A stretch of DNA of 64,000 nucleotides, from contig CP136508.1 in assembly GCA_008011715.2 (NCBI GenBank), positions 1,426,001 to 1,490,000 on the forward strand, written 5' to 3'. The stretch's first letter is position 1; every line of letters starts with the position of its first letter. The DNA comes from [Empedobacter] haloabium. Lineage in GTDB: Bacteria > Pseudomonadota > Gammaproteobacteria > Burkholderiales > Burkholderiaceae_D. Below are positions 63,468-64,000 of the stretch, one piece after another. A model generated the notes under the pieces. It saw only the letters and a list, made by a program, of their open reading frames with translations, was not told the origin of the DNA and made no database searches. Both the position numbers and the translations under genes were made by a program.

Positions 63468-64000
63468 TCAATGGGTGATGGCGGCGGTCAGCAGCGTTTC
63501 CTGCGTCAGGTTATCGTTGACGAAGTCGCCGCGCAGGCGGCCTTCGCCGATCACGAGCACGCGGTCGGAGATGCCCAGCACCTCCTGCAGCTCGGACGAC
63601 ACCATGACGATCGACACGCCCTGACTGGCCAGGTCGAACATCAGCTGGTAGATCTCGAACTTGGCGCCCACGTCCACGCCGCGCGTGGGCTCGTCCAGGA
63701 TCAGGATCTTCGGCCGTGTCAGCAGCATCTTGGCCAGCACGGCCTTCTGCTGGTTGCCGCCCGAGAGGCCCGTGATCGGCAGGAACGGGCTGGCCGTCTT
63801 CAGCTTCAGGCGGCCGATCTCCTCGCCCACCGTGCGCAGCTCGCCCTCGGCATCGATGCGCGTGCCACGCGCGAACTGCTGCAGCACCGCCAGGGTCATG
63901 TTGTGGCCCACGCACAGGTCCGGCACGATGCCATGGTGCTTGCGGTCCTCCGGCACCATCGCCAGCCCGTTCCGGATCGAGCGCAGCGGCGAGGAGGTGT
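63468..64000 (-). CDS. xylG: Xylose-type ABC transporter ATPase, partial (C-terminal part)
   Basis: Only the last 177 residues are in the window. They contain the signature [20 protein letters not shown] and Walker [21 protein letters not shown] of the second ATPase domain of sugar (CUT2) importers, then [16 protein letters not shown]. The frame runs off the right edge without a start. It lies 14 bp upstream of xylH. Confidence 0.88.
   Translation of the reverse strand, partial: TSSPLRSIRNGLAMVPEDRKHHGIVPDLCVGHNMTLAVLQQFARGTRIDAEGELRTVGEEIGRLKLKTASPFLPITGLSGGNQQKAVLAKMLLTRPKILILDEPTRGVDVGAKFEIYQLMFDLASQGVSIVMVSSELQEVLGISDRVLVIGEGRLRGDFVNDNLTQETLLTAAITH

Overview
The window looks like a Burkholderiales chromosome, most likely Oxalobacteraceae (Massilia/Duganella/Pseudoduganella type). 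This is inferred from the high GC content, the serC-pheA-hisC-tyrA-aroA-cmk-rpsA-ihfB-lapA-lapB gene order, a PEP-CTERM protein and many intergenic GGGGTC-GACCCC hairpins. No database search was possible.

Region 1 (1 to about 20.9 kb) is the right-hand part of an integrated prophage-like element. A tyrosine integrase (19563-20756) sits beside the 3' end of an intact tmRNA gene (20921-21281), the usual attachment site for such elements; the far end lies left of the window. Reading leftwards from the integrase are a cargo gene of unknown function, an AlpA-type regulator, a replication block (winged-helix protein, replication-associated protein, superfamily 2 helicase, P4-type primase) and a Q-like antiterminator. 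A short terminase-small-like remnant and two large internal-virion/ejection-type proteins follow. No large terminase, portal, capsid or tail gene lies between them, so the element is either a deleted prophage or a phage satellite. Left of this come a leftward RHH repressor and a rightward RHH gene with shared palindromic operators, then six translationally coupled small genes (several of them paralogs), a winged-helix protein beside iteron-like repeats, two excisionase-like proteins, a frameshifted SRAP gene, and a two-gene GHKL-ATPase/STAS-like cassette that may be accessory or defence cargo.

Region 2 (21-25 kb) is core chromosome on the minus strand: a protein with a possible GIY-YIG-like segment, phosphoglycolate phosphatase, ubiG and an OmpA-family protein. 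Region 3 (25-38.4 kb) is on the plus strand: gyrA, serC, the aromatic amino acid block pheA-hisC-tyrA-aroA, cmk, rpsA, ihfB and the LPS-assembly regulators lapA-lapB.

Region 4 (38.4-53 kb) holds heptose-7-phosphate kinase, a ComEA-like HhH protein, a PEP-CTERM protein, a cNMP-binding thioredoxin-reductase-like flavoprotein, a MalK-type ATPase without partners, a GNAT acetyltransferase, cysM, a HTH protein, mltB, a MoxR/DUF58/transglutaminase operon and a histone-deacetylase-like amidohydrolase. Region 5 (53-64 kb) holds rbgA, a DODA-type dioxygenase, a membrane protein coupled to an M1 peptidase, dsbA, a GH3 glycosidase and the start of a xylose-type ABC transporter (xylH, partial xylG), which together suggest use of plant-derived sugars.

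The core region is dotted with hairpin elements of a REP-like family; none was seen inside the prophage.
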